Shown: positions 1 through 7,942 of the stretch, piece after piece
Layout: each line of letters opens with the position of its first letter
Numbering within the stretch: the stretch's first letter is position 1
Origin: an uncultured Allobaculum sp.
Lineage (GTDB): Bacteria > Bacillota_I > Bacilli_A > Erysipelotrichales > Erysipelotrichaceae
Direction: 5' to 3'
Assembly (NCBI GenBank): GCA_948467695.1
Contig: CAOKFJ010000014.1
Span: 1 to 14,373 of the forward strand
Length of the DNA stretch: 14,373 nucleotides
Translations under genes and position numbers: made by a program
The notes under the pieces: model-generated
Seen by the model: the letters and a program-made list of their open reading frames with translations, nothing else
Told to the model about the DNA's origin: nothing
Database searches by the model: none

Positions 1-2
1 GT

Positions 3-356
3 GTTGTCGAGCGTCATCTGTCCAACCAGCCGCAGTCCGCTGTCTCCACATCCGTTTTTGTCAACGGGCCTCTGCGTGTGGACTATGCGTCCAATTCCGT
101 TTCTCTTGACGGCAAGGAACTGCATTTGACACCGATCGAATTCAAACTGCTGACGCTGCTTTCCAAAAACGTTGGACGCGTGCTGACACACAACTACATC
201 ACCCAGCAGATCTGGGGAACCAATATGGATAACGACATCGCTTCCCTTCGCGTTTTCATGGCGACACTTCGCAAAAAACTCGAATCGAAAAAAGGAGCGC
301 CTCAGTTTATCCAGACGCATATCGGTGTCGGCTACCGCATGCTTAAAGTCGACTAG
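3..356 (+). CDS. kdpE: KdpE-like response regulator, C-terminal part (5' end outside window)
   Basis: The frame is open to the left edge, so this is the C-terminal third of a two-component response regulator. Only the linker and the OmpR/PhoB winged-helix DNA-binding domain are present; the phosphoacceptor domain lies outside. The domain begins around LTPIEFKLLTLL and ends with the wing. The combination SLRVFMATLRKKLE followed by IQTHIGVGYRM is what I associate with Gram-positive KdpE, the regulator of the Kdp potassium-uptake operon, rather than with PhoP or WalR types. No kdp structural genes are visible, so the target is inferred. A GTG at 78 could be mistaken for a start, but the coding frame continues upstream of it. 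The gene stops at TAG and is followed within 40 bases by a terminator shared with the convergent mtnN. Confidence 0.75.
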   Translation, partial: VVERHLSNQPQSAVSTSVFVNGPLRVDYASNSVSLDGKELHLTPIEFKLLTLLSKNVGRVLTHNYITQQIWGTNMDNDIASLRVFMATLRKKLESKKGAPQFIQTHIGVGYRMLKVD

Positions 357-394
357 ATGACACGCGTTCAACATTCAAATTCGAATCAAAACTG

Positions 395-420
395 AAAAGC
401 CGCCCAACCGGGCGGCTTTT
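395..420. terminator. Bidirectional intrinsic terminator
   Basis: A perfect 11-bp inverted repeat (AAAAGCCGCCC, loop AACC, GGGCGGCTTTT) lies between the convergent response regulator and mtnN. It has A's on one flank and T's on the other, so it can end transcription from both strands. Confidence 0.92.
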
Positions 421-452
421 GTACGCGATGCTGTTATGCCTGAAATCTTCTT

Positions 453-1136
453 CTACGCGTTTTCGTCCGTGCAGAAGATTTCCAGAAACTCTGCGGCTTT
501 CTTGGCAGAAGACGCCGCAAAGCTGGTGAATTCGACGGGATTGTCGTCGTGCACGACAACATCGCTCAGGGTGCGGATCACCAGGAAAGGAAGCTTGAAG
601 CGTGTCGCTACCTGCGCGATCGCGCCGCCTTCCATCTCGCTGCATGCGCAGTCTTCAAAGCGCGACATCAGACGCGCATAGTCATCTTCATGCGCCATGA
701 ACAGATCCTGCGTAGCGACTACGCCTGTCGAGTAGCGAAGCCCCGCTTTTTCTGCCGCTTTCTTGGCGCGTTCAATCATCGATGCATCTGCTTCAAAGCG
801 AAGACCAAGTCCCTCGGGACCATCGATGAAGGATGTATCAAAGTCAGCCTGAATGGCTGCGCTTGAGAGCACCAGATCGCCGACTTCCTGCTCCTGCTTC
901 AGTCCGCCGGCAACACCGATCGAAATCAGAGCGTCGGGGTCAAAGCGCTCGCAGACAAGCGTGGAAGCGACAGCCGCATTGACTTTGCCCACACCGGCAA
1001 GAACGACAACAACCTCTTCATCGGCAAGACGTCCTTTGTAGAAAGTCGATCCGGCTTCACTGGACACTTCGACATTTGTCATGCGCGCAGTAATGGTTTC
1101 CTGTTCAACAGGCATCGCGGCAATAAGTGCGATCAT
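453..1136 (-). CDS. mtnN: 5'-methylthioadenosine/S-adenosylhomocysteine nucleosidase
   Basis: This 227-residue protein matches the length and motifs of MTA/SAH nucleosidase. The enzyme cleaves adenine from methylthioadenosine and S-adenosylhomocysteine in the cytoplasm, removing by-products of polyamine synthesis and methylation. Visible motifs are the N-terminal IALIAAMPVEQE with the catalytic-base glutamate, the nucleobase-pocket region GVAGGL, the ribose-binding SEMEGGAIAQVA, and RTLSDVV with the catalytic aspartate. The family usually has MEGAA where this one has MEGGA. The ATG is preceded by AAAGGAG at a good distance. It is the last gene of the minus-strand block, 141 bases after the methyltransferase yqeM, whose SAH product it could recycle. 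The gap contains hairpins, so it may be partly uncoupled from the genes upstream. Confidence 0.95.
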   Translation of the reverse strand: MIALIAAMPVEQETITARMTNVEVSSEAGSTFYKGRLADEEVVVVLAGVGKVNAAVASTLVCERFDPDALISIGVAGGLKQEQEVGDLVLSSAAIQADFDTSFIDGPEGLGLRFEADASMIERAKKAAEKAGLRYSTGVVATQDLFMAHEDDYARLMSRFEDCACSEMEGGAIAQVATRFKLPFLVIRTLSDVVVHDDNPVEFTSFAASSAKKAAEFLEIFCTDENA

Positions 1137-1277
1137 GTAATTTCTCCTTTCGATCCTTTCGGATCTTTCCCCTGCATAAAGACGGCAGGGATGCTGTATG
1201 CATTCTATTCAAAGACAGCGGGCAGCCACATGGCTTTGCCCGCTGTTTGAGGATACGCAATGCAAATCCTTTTTGTT
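1137..1277 (-). promoter_or_regulatory. Structured mtnN leader with three hairpins
   Basis: In the direction of transcription three inverted repeats follow each other. The first is a 10-bp stem (1215-1224 with 1237-1246) enclosing a second GCCA/TGGC pair; it lacks a proper U-run, so it is a weak terminator at best. The second is CCCTGC/GCAGGG (1170-1175 with 1185-1190). The third is GATCC-GAAA-GGATC (1152-1165), a short stem closed by a GNRA tetraloop directly before the AAAGGAG ribosome-binding site. I do not recognise a known SAM or SAH riboswitch here. A role in mtnN expression or mRNA processing is inference. Confidence 0.5.
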
Positions 1278-1982
1278 TTATACCGCTCTGGCGGCGATAA
1301 AGTACTTCTCGCAGTCGTCCAGAGGTGCCTCGCCAAAATCACCGCTGATGGACAGCAGTTCAAAACCGGCTTTTCCAAGCGCTTCAATCAGCTGTTCGGG
1401 ATCAAATACCGTCTGCACATGGTGTTCTTCCACCGTGCGCTCATCGAAGTAGAACGCAAAATCCTGATAGATTTTCCCTTCTTCGGCGCTGATGATCCAC
1501 TGCACCTGCGTGCCGTCGTCGAACGTGCCCGCTTCCGTGTAGTCGTCTTCAAATTCATCCAGACGGCAAAGCGAGTGGCTGTCAAAAAGGAACAGTCCGC
1601 CCTCTTTGAGGTGGCTGCGCACTTCGGCAAAGAACGCTTTGACTTCATCCATGCCATCAAGATAGTTGAACGAATCGCAGAAGCAGCCGATCGCATCATA
1701 CTGTCCAAACGCGTGCAGATCGCGCATATCGCCCTGCACGAAGACGATGTCCCTGGCGCCTTCTTTGGCCTTGGCGGCATCAATCATATTCTGCGAAAGA
1801 TCGAGCGCGGTTACGGTGTGATTAGCCGCAAGGCGTTCGGTGATTTCGCCGCTGCCGCAGGCGAGTTCGAAAAAGTCGCTGCCGGGATTGAAGGATTCAA
1901 TCCAGTCCACCCAGCTTTGCGAAGCTTCCTCGTCCTTGACAAGCGCATCATAGTAGCGCCCGAGCGTTTCGTAAATCGCCAT
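1278..1982 (-). CDS. yqeM: Class I SAM-dependent methyltransferase (YqeM family)
   Basis: This is a 234-residue soluble methyltransferase. SAM-binding motif I is FFELACGSGEITERLA (about residues 37-52), followed by the acidic loop ALDLSQNMIDAAK and QGDMRDL. The position directly after rsfS is that of B. subtilis yqeM, which supports the family assignment over a generic methyltransferase. The substrate of this family is not settled to my knowledge; I infer none. The ATG follows the rsfS stop by 9 bases, with only a weak GGTG-type ribosome-binding site, so translation is probably coupled. The downstream gene encodes SAH nucleosidase, which fits removal of the methyltransfer by-product. Confidence 0.88.
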   Translation of the reverse strand: MAIYETLGRYYDALVKDEEASQSWVDWIESFNPGSDFFELACGSGEITERLAANHTVTALDLSQNMIDAAKAKEGARDIVFVQGDMRDLHAFGQYDAIGCFCDSFNYLDGMDEVKAFFAEVRSHLKEGGLFLFDSHSLCRLDEFEDDYTEAGTFDDGTQVQWIISAEEGKIYQDFAFYFDERTVEEHHVQTVFDPEQLIEALGKAGFELLSISGDFGEAPLDDCEKYFIAARAV

Positions 1983-1991
1983 CGCTCACAC

Positions 1992-2336
1992 CTATTCGTA
2001 GAATGTGACCGGGCACTCTTCGTACAGACGGTCAAGCGAGTAGAGCTGGCGTTCTTCACCTGCGAAAAGGTGAACGACAACATCCTTGAGGTCGACAAGA
2101 ATCCATTTGGATTCGCTGGTGCCTTCCACTTTGAAATCGCCTGCATAGCCGGCTTCAAAAAGGCGGTCTTTGATATTCTGCGCAAGCGCGTAGTTCTGCT
2201 TGAGGTTGCCCGCGGACGCAACGATCATCGCGTCCATGAACGGTGTCATTGTGGTGGTGTCGTAGACTTCAATATCAAAGCCTTTCTTTTCGCTGATGGC
2301 TTTGACAACAAGTTCAGTAAGTTCAGATACTTCCAT
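1992..2336 (-). CDS. rsfS: Ribosomal silencing factor RsfS
   Basis: This 114-residue protein has the RsfS/Iojap fold signature. It shows a first helix region with ELVVKAISEKKGFDIEVYD, then FMDAMIVASAGNLKQ, and the conserved VEGTSESKWILVDLKDVVVHLF block near the C-terminus. In characterised bacteria RsfS binds ribosomal protein uL14 on the 50S subunit and blocks joining with 30S when nutrients are short. The ATG is preceded by AAGGAGA, and only 2 bases separate it from the nadD-yqeK stop, so it is translated within the same message. The length and the position after yqeK match B. subtilis yqeL. Confidence 0.95.
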   Translation of the reverse strand: MEVSELTELVVKAISEKKGFDIEVYDTTTMTPFMDAMIVASAGNLKQNYALAQNIKDRLFEAGYAGDFKVEGTSESKWILVDLKDVVVHLFAGEERQLYSLDRLYEECPVTFYE

Positions 2337-2338
2337 GG

Positions 2339-3385
2339 TTATTTCTCCTTTTCCTGTCTTTCTTTTTCCAGGTAGGCGCGGTTTTCCGCTTTGACAAGCA
2401 GGAAACCGTTATACAGATCATTCATGCAGGCTTCAATCAGCGCGCTCGAATCATACCCGCGAAGCGGGTCGAGCTTGTCGCTGATAAAGACGATCATCGC
2501 GTAGGGATCGTAGCTTGTGCCTTTGACATGAGTGGAAATCGCGTTTTTGATAATCGGATCGTATACGCCGTATACACGTGTAACGATCTCGCTTCCCGCA
2601 TACCCGTGCCATATTGCCGGGTGTTCTTTGAGCGCCTGCGGCGGGAACGCGGCAGCAACCCATTTCGCCTGTTCTTCCTTGGGAAGATCTTTGGCGATGT
2701 CATGAAAAATGCCGGTCAGCCACGCTTTGTGCTCATCAAGATGATGCGCTTTGGCAAGCTCTCTGCACAGTCTTGCCACGCTGCAGGAATGCGCGAAGCG
2801 GTGATCGCTCATCTGCGGCTTGATCCACGCGGGCAAGTAGAGTTCATGTTCAAGCGTGTACTGGCGTACGGATTCGGGCATCAGATTGAGTTTCATGCCC
2901 GAGCGGATTTCCGAAGAGGAAACATCGACCGGCTGCATGGGAAGGTAGACCATGCCCTCTCGAACGTCCAGTTCATCGAGCGCATCGTTGCGATCGGCTA
3001 CAGCGAAACGCGCCAGTTCAAGCAGTCGTTTGGGATTTTTCCAGCGGTCGAACTGCTTGGCCTGATCAGCGCCGATCAGCCATGTAAACTCGATATCCGG
3101 AAACTGACTGGTCAGTGTTTCGAGTGTATCGATCGTGAAGCTTTCCCCGTTGCGCTTGAGTTCGACATCGCATATGCGAAAGCGGGGATGATCGCGGCAG
3201 ACGAGCCGCAGCATGTTGAGACGATGTGCTCCGTTGGTTAAAACGCGTTCTTTGAGCGGCGCTTTTCTGGCGGGAATAAGCCAGACTTCATCAACGCCGA
3301 GCTGATCGATCGCCGCCTGTCCCATGGCGATGTGCCCGTTGTGTACCGGGTCGAACGATCCGCCAAGCAGAGCGACTTTTTTCAT
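2339..3385 (-). CDS. nadD: NadD-YqeK fusion: nicotinate-nucleotide adenylyltransferase plus HD-domain Ap4A hydrolase
   Basis: One 348-residue frame carries two enzymes that are separate genes in Bacillus. Residues 1 to about 188 are NadD, which makes nicotinate adenine dinucleotide in NAD synthesis. It shows the nucleotidyltransferase motif GGSFDPVHNGH (8-18) and VSSSEIR (155-161). Residues 192-348 are YqeK, a family shown elsewhere to hydrolyse Ap4A symmetrically. Its HD metal ligands are visible as H199, H228-D229 in GIFHDIAKD, H260, H286 and D303 in ISDKLDP. There is no linker and no ribosome-binding site before the internal Met192, so this is a real fusion. I recall a similar NadD-HD arrangement in Mollicutes. 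The chosen ATG overlaps the yhbY stop as ATGA; a longer frame upstream only overlaps yhbY. Confidence 0.95.
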   Translation of the reverse strand: MKKVALLGGSFDPVHNGHIAMGQAAIDQLGVDEVWLIPARKAPLKERVLTNGAHRLNMLRLVCRDHPRFRICDVELKRNGESFTIDTLETLTSQFPDIEFTWLIGADQAKQFDRWKNPKRLLELARFAVADRNDALDELDVREGMVYLPMQPVDVSSSEIRSGMKLNLMPESVRQYTLEHELYLPAWIKPQMSDHRFAHSCSVARLCRELAKAHHLDEHKAWLTGIFHDIAKDLPKEEQAKWVAAAFPPQALKEHPAIWHGYAGSEIVTRVYGVYDPIIKNAISTHVKGTSYDPYAMIVFISDKLDPLRGYDSSALIEACMNDLYNGFLLVKAENRAYLEKERQEKEK

Positions 3386-3672
3386 TGGAGAATCCCCGTC
3401 TTTTTGTCGGGATTCCTGCGGTAGAGCGTGAATGTGCGGCCGATAATCTGGATGATTTCGCTGCCGGTCGCAGAAGCGCATTCGATAGCGGCTTCGCGCA
3501 CAGTGATGGATGTGGTCTTCTGCATAGTCACTTTAACCAGTTCATGCGCTTCGAGATCGTTGTCGAGCGTTTCGAACAGCTGAACGGAAAGGTTGCCTTT
3601 GCCGATCTGAACCATGCTGGGCAGATTCATCGCCATTGCTCTGAGTTTCTTTTTATTTTGAGAAGTTAACAT
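3382..3672 (-). CDS. yhbY: YhbY/YqeI family RNA-binding protein (CRM domain)
   Basis: This 96-residue protein is a single CRS1-YhbY (CRM) domain, a small RNA-binding fold that associates with pre-50S particles in bacteria. The start MLTSQNKKKLRAMAMNL and the later LVKVTMQ, GSEIIQIIGRTFTLYR are typical. The RNA-binding GxxG loop, usually GKxG as in B. subtilis YqeI, reads GKGN here, so its second glycine is asparagine. The ATG begins immediately after the yqeH stop, and the gene's own TGA overlaps the nadD start by 4 bases, so all three are translationally coupled. In B. subtilis aroE lies between yqeH and this gene; here it is missing. Confidence 0.93.
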   Translation of the reverse strand: MLTSQNKKKLRAMAMNLPSMVQIGKGNLSVQLFETLDNDLEAHELVKVTMQKTTSITVREAAIECASATGSEIIQIIGRTFTLYRRNPDKKTGILQ

Positions 3673-4755
3673 TTATATCATTGCCTTTCGGAAAGTTACT
3701 TGAATGCCTTTATGGGCATATACATTGATTGCCGAGATATCGCCCGAGACGCAGAACCAGCCAAGTCCCTGGATGACGACATCCATTTTTTCGCCGGCTT
3801 TCAGGCGCGGCGCGTGCCATACAGCCATCGTGTCCATCGACGTATCGAGCGCAGGCGAAAGCATTTCACCCAGATGCTCGTTCCACAGGCGGTCGGCATC
3901 CGCCATTTTGCCGCGGTGTATGGGAAGGTTGAGCGAGAAGTAGCCGACAATGCTCGCTTTTTTGGAGCAGACGACATCCATTCGCGCAAGTCCGCCTGCC
4001 GCGAAGGACTGATCTTCAAAGATCTGGCAGATGTACGGTTTTACGGGTTTGACAGGGATGACTGTTTTGAGTTCGGGGGCGGGCAGCCAGCTGAGCACCG
4101 ACTTGGGATTTTCCAGACCCGGTGTGTCGTAAAGCGTTCTGCCTCTCCACTCGCGGGCGATCACATCAAGCGTTGTGCCGGGGTTTCGCGAAATCGTCAG
4201 TTCCGAACTGCCAAGCAGCCGGTTGACGAGCGTTGATTTTCCGGAGTTCGCCATGCCCATGAAGATGACATTTCTGTTCGAGCCGAGTTCATCGGCGATT
4301 TCTTCGATCTGGTCGAGAATTTCACGGCTCTTGTCGGACTCTTTGGTCATGTATCCGGCGACGAGAATATCCTGCACGCGAATATCTTCTTCACGCAGGC
4401 GTCTTTCCACGTAGCGCTTGATTTTCGCATCGGTGAGCGTCTGGGGAAGCACATCGCGCTTGGTCAGAATCATGACGATTTTTTTGCCCGGAATGCGCTT
4501 GTTCAGACGGCTGACAATGTTGCTTTCCAGATTGAACAGATCAACCGTCCAGAACACAATGCCGTCGAGCTCGTTGATTTTAGCAAGCGTCTGTTCGACC
4601 GCGATGCCCTGCTGCATGTTGATCGTCACATCGCCATAATGGCGCAGTTTGAAGCATCGCTGGCAATAGTCGGCATCGAGCGAGGGCACATAGCCCAGTC
4701 CTTTCGGATCATCGTTCTGCAGCTTTACTCCGCAGCCTTTACAAAATTCGGACAT
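3673..4755 (-). CDS. yqeH: Circularly permuted GTPase YqeH (30S ribosome assembly)
   Basis: This 360-residue protein has the usual length of YqeH, a GTPase needed for 30S subunit assembly in B. subtilis. It opens with a four-cysteine zinc finger (CKGC, later CQRC within the first 40 residues). The GTPase motifs then come in permuted order: G4 as TKRD, G1 as GMANSGKST, and G3 as DTPG. A C-terminal RNA- or protein-binding region follows. The start is fixed by GGAGGG six bases before the ATG. The frame stays open upstream but only overlaps yqeG in another frame. The start overlaps the end of yqeG by 17 bases, and the stop abuts the yhbY ATG. Confidence 0.95.
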   Translation of the reverse strand: MSEFCKGCGVKLQNDDPKGLGYVPSLDADYCQRCFKLRHYGDVTINMQQGIAVEQTLAKINELDGIVFWTVDLFNLESNIVSRLNKRIPGKKIVMILTKRDVLPQTLTDAKIKRYVERRLREEDIRVQDILVAGYMTKESDKSREILDQIEEIADELGSNRNVIFMGMANSGKSTLVNRLLGSSELTISRNPGTTLDVIAREWRGRTLYDTPGLENPKSVLSWLPAPELKTVIPVKPVKPYICQIFEDQSFAAGGLARMDVVCSKKASIVGYFSLNLPIHRGKMADADRLWNEHLGEMLSPALDTSMDTMAVWHAPRLKAGEKMDVVIQGLGWFCVSGDISAINVYAHKGIQVTFRKAMI

Positions 4756-5272
4756 AACCGTCCCTCCGATCAATTTTCCCCTGGCGTTCATAGCGCGTAT
4801 AGACAATATTTTCCATAAAGCGCATGACCGCTGTGTCTTTTCGTTCTTCTTTCGATACTTTGCCGCACAGAATCGTATGGACGCCCGCGAGCTTTCCGCC
4901 GAGCATGTCGGTGAACAGCTGATCGCCAAGAGCAGCCGCCTGATGCGGTTTGAGTTTTCTATACGCCAGATAGCGTCGCAGCGCAAAGGGGAGAGGTTTG
5001 AGACAGAACGTCAGCATTTTGACGTCCGGTCGGTTGCGCAGCACGCGATCGGCGTGTTTTTTCGTGTTGTTTGTCAGCAGTACCGGCTCGATGCCTTCGC
5101 TTTTGACGCGGATCAGAAACGACGCGGCTCTCTTGGAGCAGGCTGTGTCGCCATAGGCGGAAATGGTATTGTCAATGTCCACAAACAGGACCTTGATTCC
5201 CTTTTTCTTGAGCGCCTTCAGATCCACATCGTCAAAGGATCGAACGGACTGTTCAGGTAGTAGAAGCGTCAT
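4739..5272 (-). CDS. yqeG: YqeG family HAD phosphatase
   Basis: This 177-residue protein of the HAD superfamily, YqeG/HAD-IIIA type, precedes yqeH as in most Bacillota. HAD motif I is VDIDNT (nucleophile D32, acid/base D34), motif II is LLTNNT, a lysine follows in LKPLP, and motif IV is GDQLFTDMLGG. All catalytic positions are present. The physiological substrate is not firmly known to me. I start the protein at MTLLLPEQSV, which matches the family N-terminus. A TTG 51 bases upstream would overlap the preceding oxidoreductase. There is no strong ribosome-binding site, so it probably depends on coupling to the upstream gene, whose stop lies 19 bases before. Confidence 0.92.
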   Translation of the reverse strand: MTLLLPEQSVRSFDDVDLKALKKKGIKVLFVDIDNTISAYGDTACSKRAASFLIRVKSEGIEPVLLTNNTKKHADRVLRNRPDVKMLTFCLKPLPFALRRYLAYRKLKPHQAAALGDQLFTDMLGGKLAGVHTILCGKVSKEERKDTAVMRFMENIVYTRYERQGKIDRRDGYVRIL

Positions 5273-5291
5273 AGTATATTTCGTGTTTTTC

Positions 5292-6905
5292 TCATTGTAT
5301 AGGGCTTTTTGAGGGCTTGTCAAAACAGTCCATCAGCGCTATCGCACAGCGCAGGCCATCAAGCGCCGAGGTCATGATGCCCCCCGAATAGCCTGCGCCC
5401 TCGCCGCACGGATACACACCGTAAAGCGAAGACATGAGAGACTGCTTGTCGCGCTCAAGACGCACCGCGCTGCTTGAACGGGTTTCCAGTCCAGTCATCA
5501 GCGCACCATCCAGGAAGCCCGGAATCTTCGCTTCAAACTGCACCAGCGCTTCTTTCAAAGACTTTGCGATCGGCGCGGGCAGAAGCGTATTGAAATCGGC
5601 AAACACGGTGCCTAGCGGATAGGTCGGCTTCACCTCTTCGAAGTGATCGGACACTTTTCCCTCGACAAAATCCGAAGCGAGCTGAACGGGCGCTTTAAAG
5701 CTTTTTGAAAGGTTCCAGGCGTCGTGTTCGAGCTTTTCCTGGTAATCAAGGCCCGCAAAAAGCCGGTCGCCGGTATCGGTGCCGTCGACCTGCACAAGCA
5801 GCGCCGCGTTGGCGTTTTCGCCGTTGCGGGCATGGTAGCTCATGCCGTTGACCACAACCGTCTCGGGCTGGCTGCTTGCCGCAATGACATAGCCCCCGGG
5901 GCACATGCAGAAGCTGTAGACACCTTTGCCCGTCGAGGCGGATGCCGTGACCTGATAGCGCGCGGGGATAAGCGCTGGATCATGCGCGTGGTCTTTGAGC
6001 ATGGCTTTGTTGATGAAAGTCTGTTTATGCTCGATGCGCACGCCGATCGCGAACGGCTTGTTTTCCATATGCATGCCGCGGCGATTGAGCATGCGAATCG
6101 TATCGCCTGCAGAATGGCCCATTGCGGCAATCAGCGCCTGCGCCGGAATGCGGTAGCGGTATGTACCCGTTCCTTCATGCGTATCATGCGCGGTGACTTC
6201 AATGGCGGACAGTTTTTCCTCTTCCATAATCACGTCGTCAAGATGTGTATGAAACAGGAATGTTCCGCCCTGCGATTCAATGTACTGACGCGCGTTTTTG
6301 AGAATGCGCACAAAACCGTCGGTGCCGACGTGGGGATGCTGTTCATAGAGGATGTCCTTTTCGGCGCCGAAACGGACGAGATCATCAAAAATTTTTCGTG
6401 TGCGCAGATCTTTGGAGCGCGTTGTGAGCTTGCCGTCGGAAAACGCGCCGGCGCCGCCCATGCCGAACTGCACATTGCTTTCAGGATCGAGTCTGCCTTC
6501 TTTCCAGAAGCGGTCGACATCGATCTGTCTTTCTTCAATTGCCGCGCCTCTCTCGAGAATAATCGGCTTGTAGCCGTATTCGGCAAGCAGCAGCGCCGCA
6601 AACAGTCCCGCCGGACCAAAACCGGCGACAATGGGACGGTCCGCAAGCGAGATAGTCCCGGTTGGTTCATAGCGGAAGGTTTCATCGGGCGCGATGGAGA
6701 CATCGCGGTGTTTGAGATATTTTTTCGGGTTGCGGACTTCCGCATCGATCACAAAGGAAAAAAGGACCTTCTGTCCTCTGGCGTCCACGCTCTTGCGATG
6801 CACTGACCAGCTTAGAAGATCCTTTCTTGGCATATTCAGTTTTTTCAGCAGTCTGGTTTCAATCTCTTTGGGATCGCCGCATTTGACTTGATGGATTCTA
6901 ATCAT
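5292..6905 (-). CDS. COG2509-type FAD-dependent oxidoreductase
   Basis: This 537-residue flavoprotein belongs to the family annotated as uncharacterised FAD-dependent dehydrogenases. After about 90 residues of an N-terminal domain comes the dinucleotide-binding motif AGFGPAGLFAALLLAEYG (GxGxxG at 95-100, with ILERG closing the fold). A glycine-rich segment GMGGAGAFSDGKL follows, and the C-terminal second FAD contact is CGEGAGYSGGIMTSALDG. The reaction is unknown; redox maintenance is a guess. The ATG at MIRIHQVKCG matches the family N-terminus and lies 2 bases after the stop of the acyltransferase gene. A GTG eight codons earlier would overlap that gene. Neither start has a clear ribosome-binding site, so coupling is likely. 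Confidence 0.9.
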   Translation of the reverse strand: MIRIHQVKCGDPKEIETRLLKKLNMPRKDLLSWSVHRKSVDARGQKVLFSFVIDAEVRNPKKYLKHRDVSIAPDETFRYEPTGTISLADRPIVAGFGPAGLFAALLLAEYGYKPIILERGAAIEERQIDVDRFWKEGRLDPESNVQFGMGGAGAFSDGKLTTRSKDLRTRKIFDDLVRFGAEKDILYEQHPHVGTDGFVRILKNARQYIESQGGTFLFHTHLDDVIMEEEKLSAIEVTAHDTHEGTGTYRYRIPAQALIAAMGHSAGDTIRMLNRRGMHMENKPFAIGVRIEHKQTFINKAMLKDHAHDPALIPARYQVTASASTGKGVYSFCMCPGGYVIAASSQPETVVVNGMSYHARNGENANAALLVQVDGTDTGDRLFAGLDYQEKLEHDAWNLSKSFKAPVQLASDFVEGKVSDHFEEVKPTYPLGTVFADFNTLLPAPIAKSLKEALVQFEAKIPGFLDGALMTGLETRSSSAVRLERDKQSLMSSLYGVYPCGEGAGYSGGIMTSALDGLRCAIALMDCFDKPSKSPIQ

Positions 6906-6907
6906 AT

Positions 6908-7933
6908 TTACATTAACCAGCGCAGCCACGTAAACTTACGGCTCTCGCGAATGACAAGCGTTGCGAACACCTGCGAAAAAGCAAGCGTCGCAAGATAAAC
7001 CGTCAGATGCGCATTGGGGAGAAGCAGAAGCAGAAGACGCGCAAACAGAATGTGGCTGACATAAATCAGAGTGGACTCCTGCCTCAGCGATCTGTAGACC
7101 GGCTTGTCGGGAATGCGCACGGACAGAAGCATATGCATCAGAAAGTACATCGCCGGTACAAGCGAGAGGTACATGCAGCTCAGATCCGTAAGCACGCCGA
7201 TCCAGGCGTACAGCGTCACTTCCAGTATCAGACACATAAAGGAGATCGCAAAGCCGATCGCACTGTTTCTTAAGTTGACGCGGCGAAGTTTTGCCGCCCC
7301 CAGTCCAATGAGGATAAATGCCGGAGCGAAGAAGAAACCGTCTCTCACCGTTCCAAGCATTTTGATCAGAAAGCCGTAGATTACGGAAATGACCGGAAGG
7401 CCTTCCCACATCGGCGCGAAAATGTTCACCATCCACCCGAACAGATACAGACCGCCGCAGACCATCGCGGCAAACGTCAGACCTCGTCGTGTGTAGAGGA
7501 CATAGACAATCACGATGCCAAGCATCAGCGCCGGCAGAAACCACAGATGATAATACGATCCGTTCAAAAAGAAATCGCGTATGTAGCCGAGAAGTCCGCT
7601 GAAACTGAAGCCGACTTCGGCGTAGTTCCATATGGTGTAGGGCAGGTAAATGACGCTCCAGGCAAGATAGAGAATGCCCAGACGCTTGAGGGTGTGCTTG
7701 AGCGCTTCTTCGTTTTCCGCTTCATGACCGTACGCGCGGTTGATCTTCGAAAACAGGAAAAAACTGCTGCACACGAAGAACATCGGCACCGCCAGACGGC
7801 ATATGGTGGAAATAAAGAAGAGGTTGAACGAAGGCGAAAGGTCCGCAAACGGGAACGTGTGAATGGCGACGACGAGCAGTGCGCCCACATACTTGGCAAT
7901 GTCGACCGCCGGGTACTGGCGTAAGCCTTTCAA
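6908..7933 (-). CDS. Acyltransferase-3 family membrane protein, VanT membrane-domain-like
   Basis: This is an integral membrane protein of about 341 residues with some ten hydrophobic segments, of the acyltransferase-3 (OafA/VanT membrane domain) type. It begins with a VDIAKYVGALLVVAIHTFPF segment carrying the family's histidine in the first helix. Later come STICRLAVPMFFVCSSFFLF, LKRLGILYLAWSVIYLPY and GSYYHLWFLPALMLG. This pattern is close to what I recall for the N-terminal membrane half of VanT serine racemases, which is thought to take part in D-serine supply or export. It lies downstream of a separate alr gene. The substrate is unknown. The AAAGGAG site directly touches an ATG at 7942 (zero spacing), so I prefer the TTG nine bases further on. 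The nine-base difference does not affect the fold. Confidence 0.85.
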   Translation of the reverse strand: MKGLRQYPAVDIAKYVGALLVVAIHTFPFADLSPSFNLFFISTICRLAVPMFFVCSSFFLFSKINRAYGHEAENEEALKHTLKRLGILYLAWSVIYLPYTIWNYAEVGFSFSGLLGYIRDFFLNGSYYHLWFLPALMLGIVIVYVLYTRRGLTFAAMVCGGLYLFGWMVNIFAPMWEGLPVISVIYGFLIKMLGTVRDGFFFAPAFILIGLGAAKLRRVNLRNSAIGFAISFMCLILEVTLYAWIGVLTDLSCMYLSLVPAMYFLMHMLLSVRIPDKPVYRSLRQESTLIYVSHILFARLLLLLLPNAHLTVYLATLAFSQVFATLVIRESRKFTWLRWLM

Positions 7934-7942
7934 AATCTGCAT

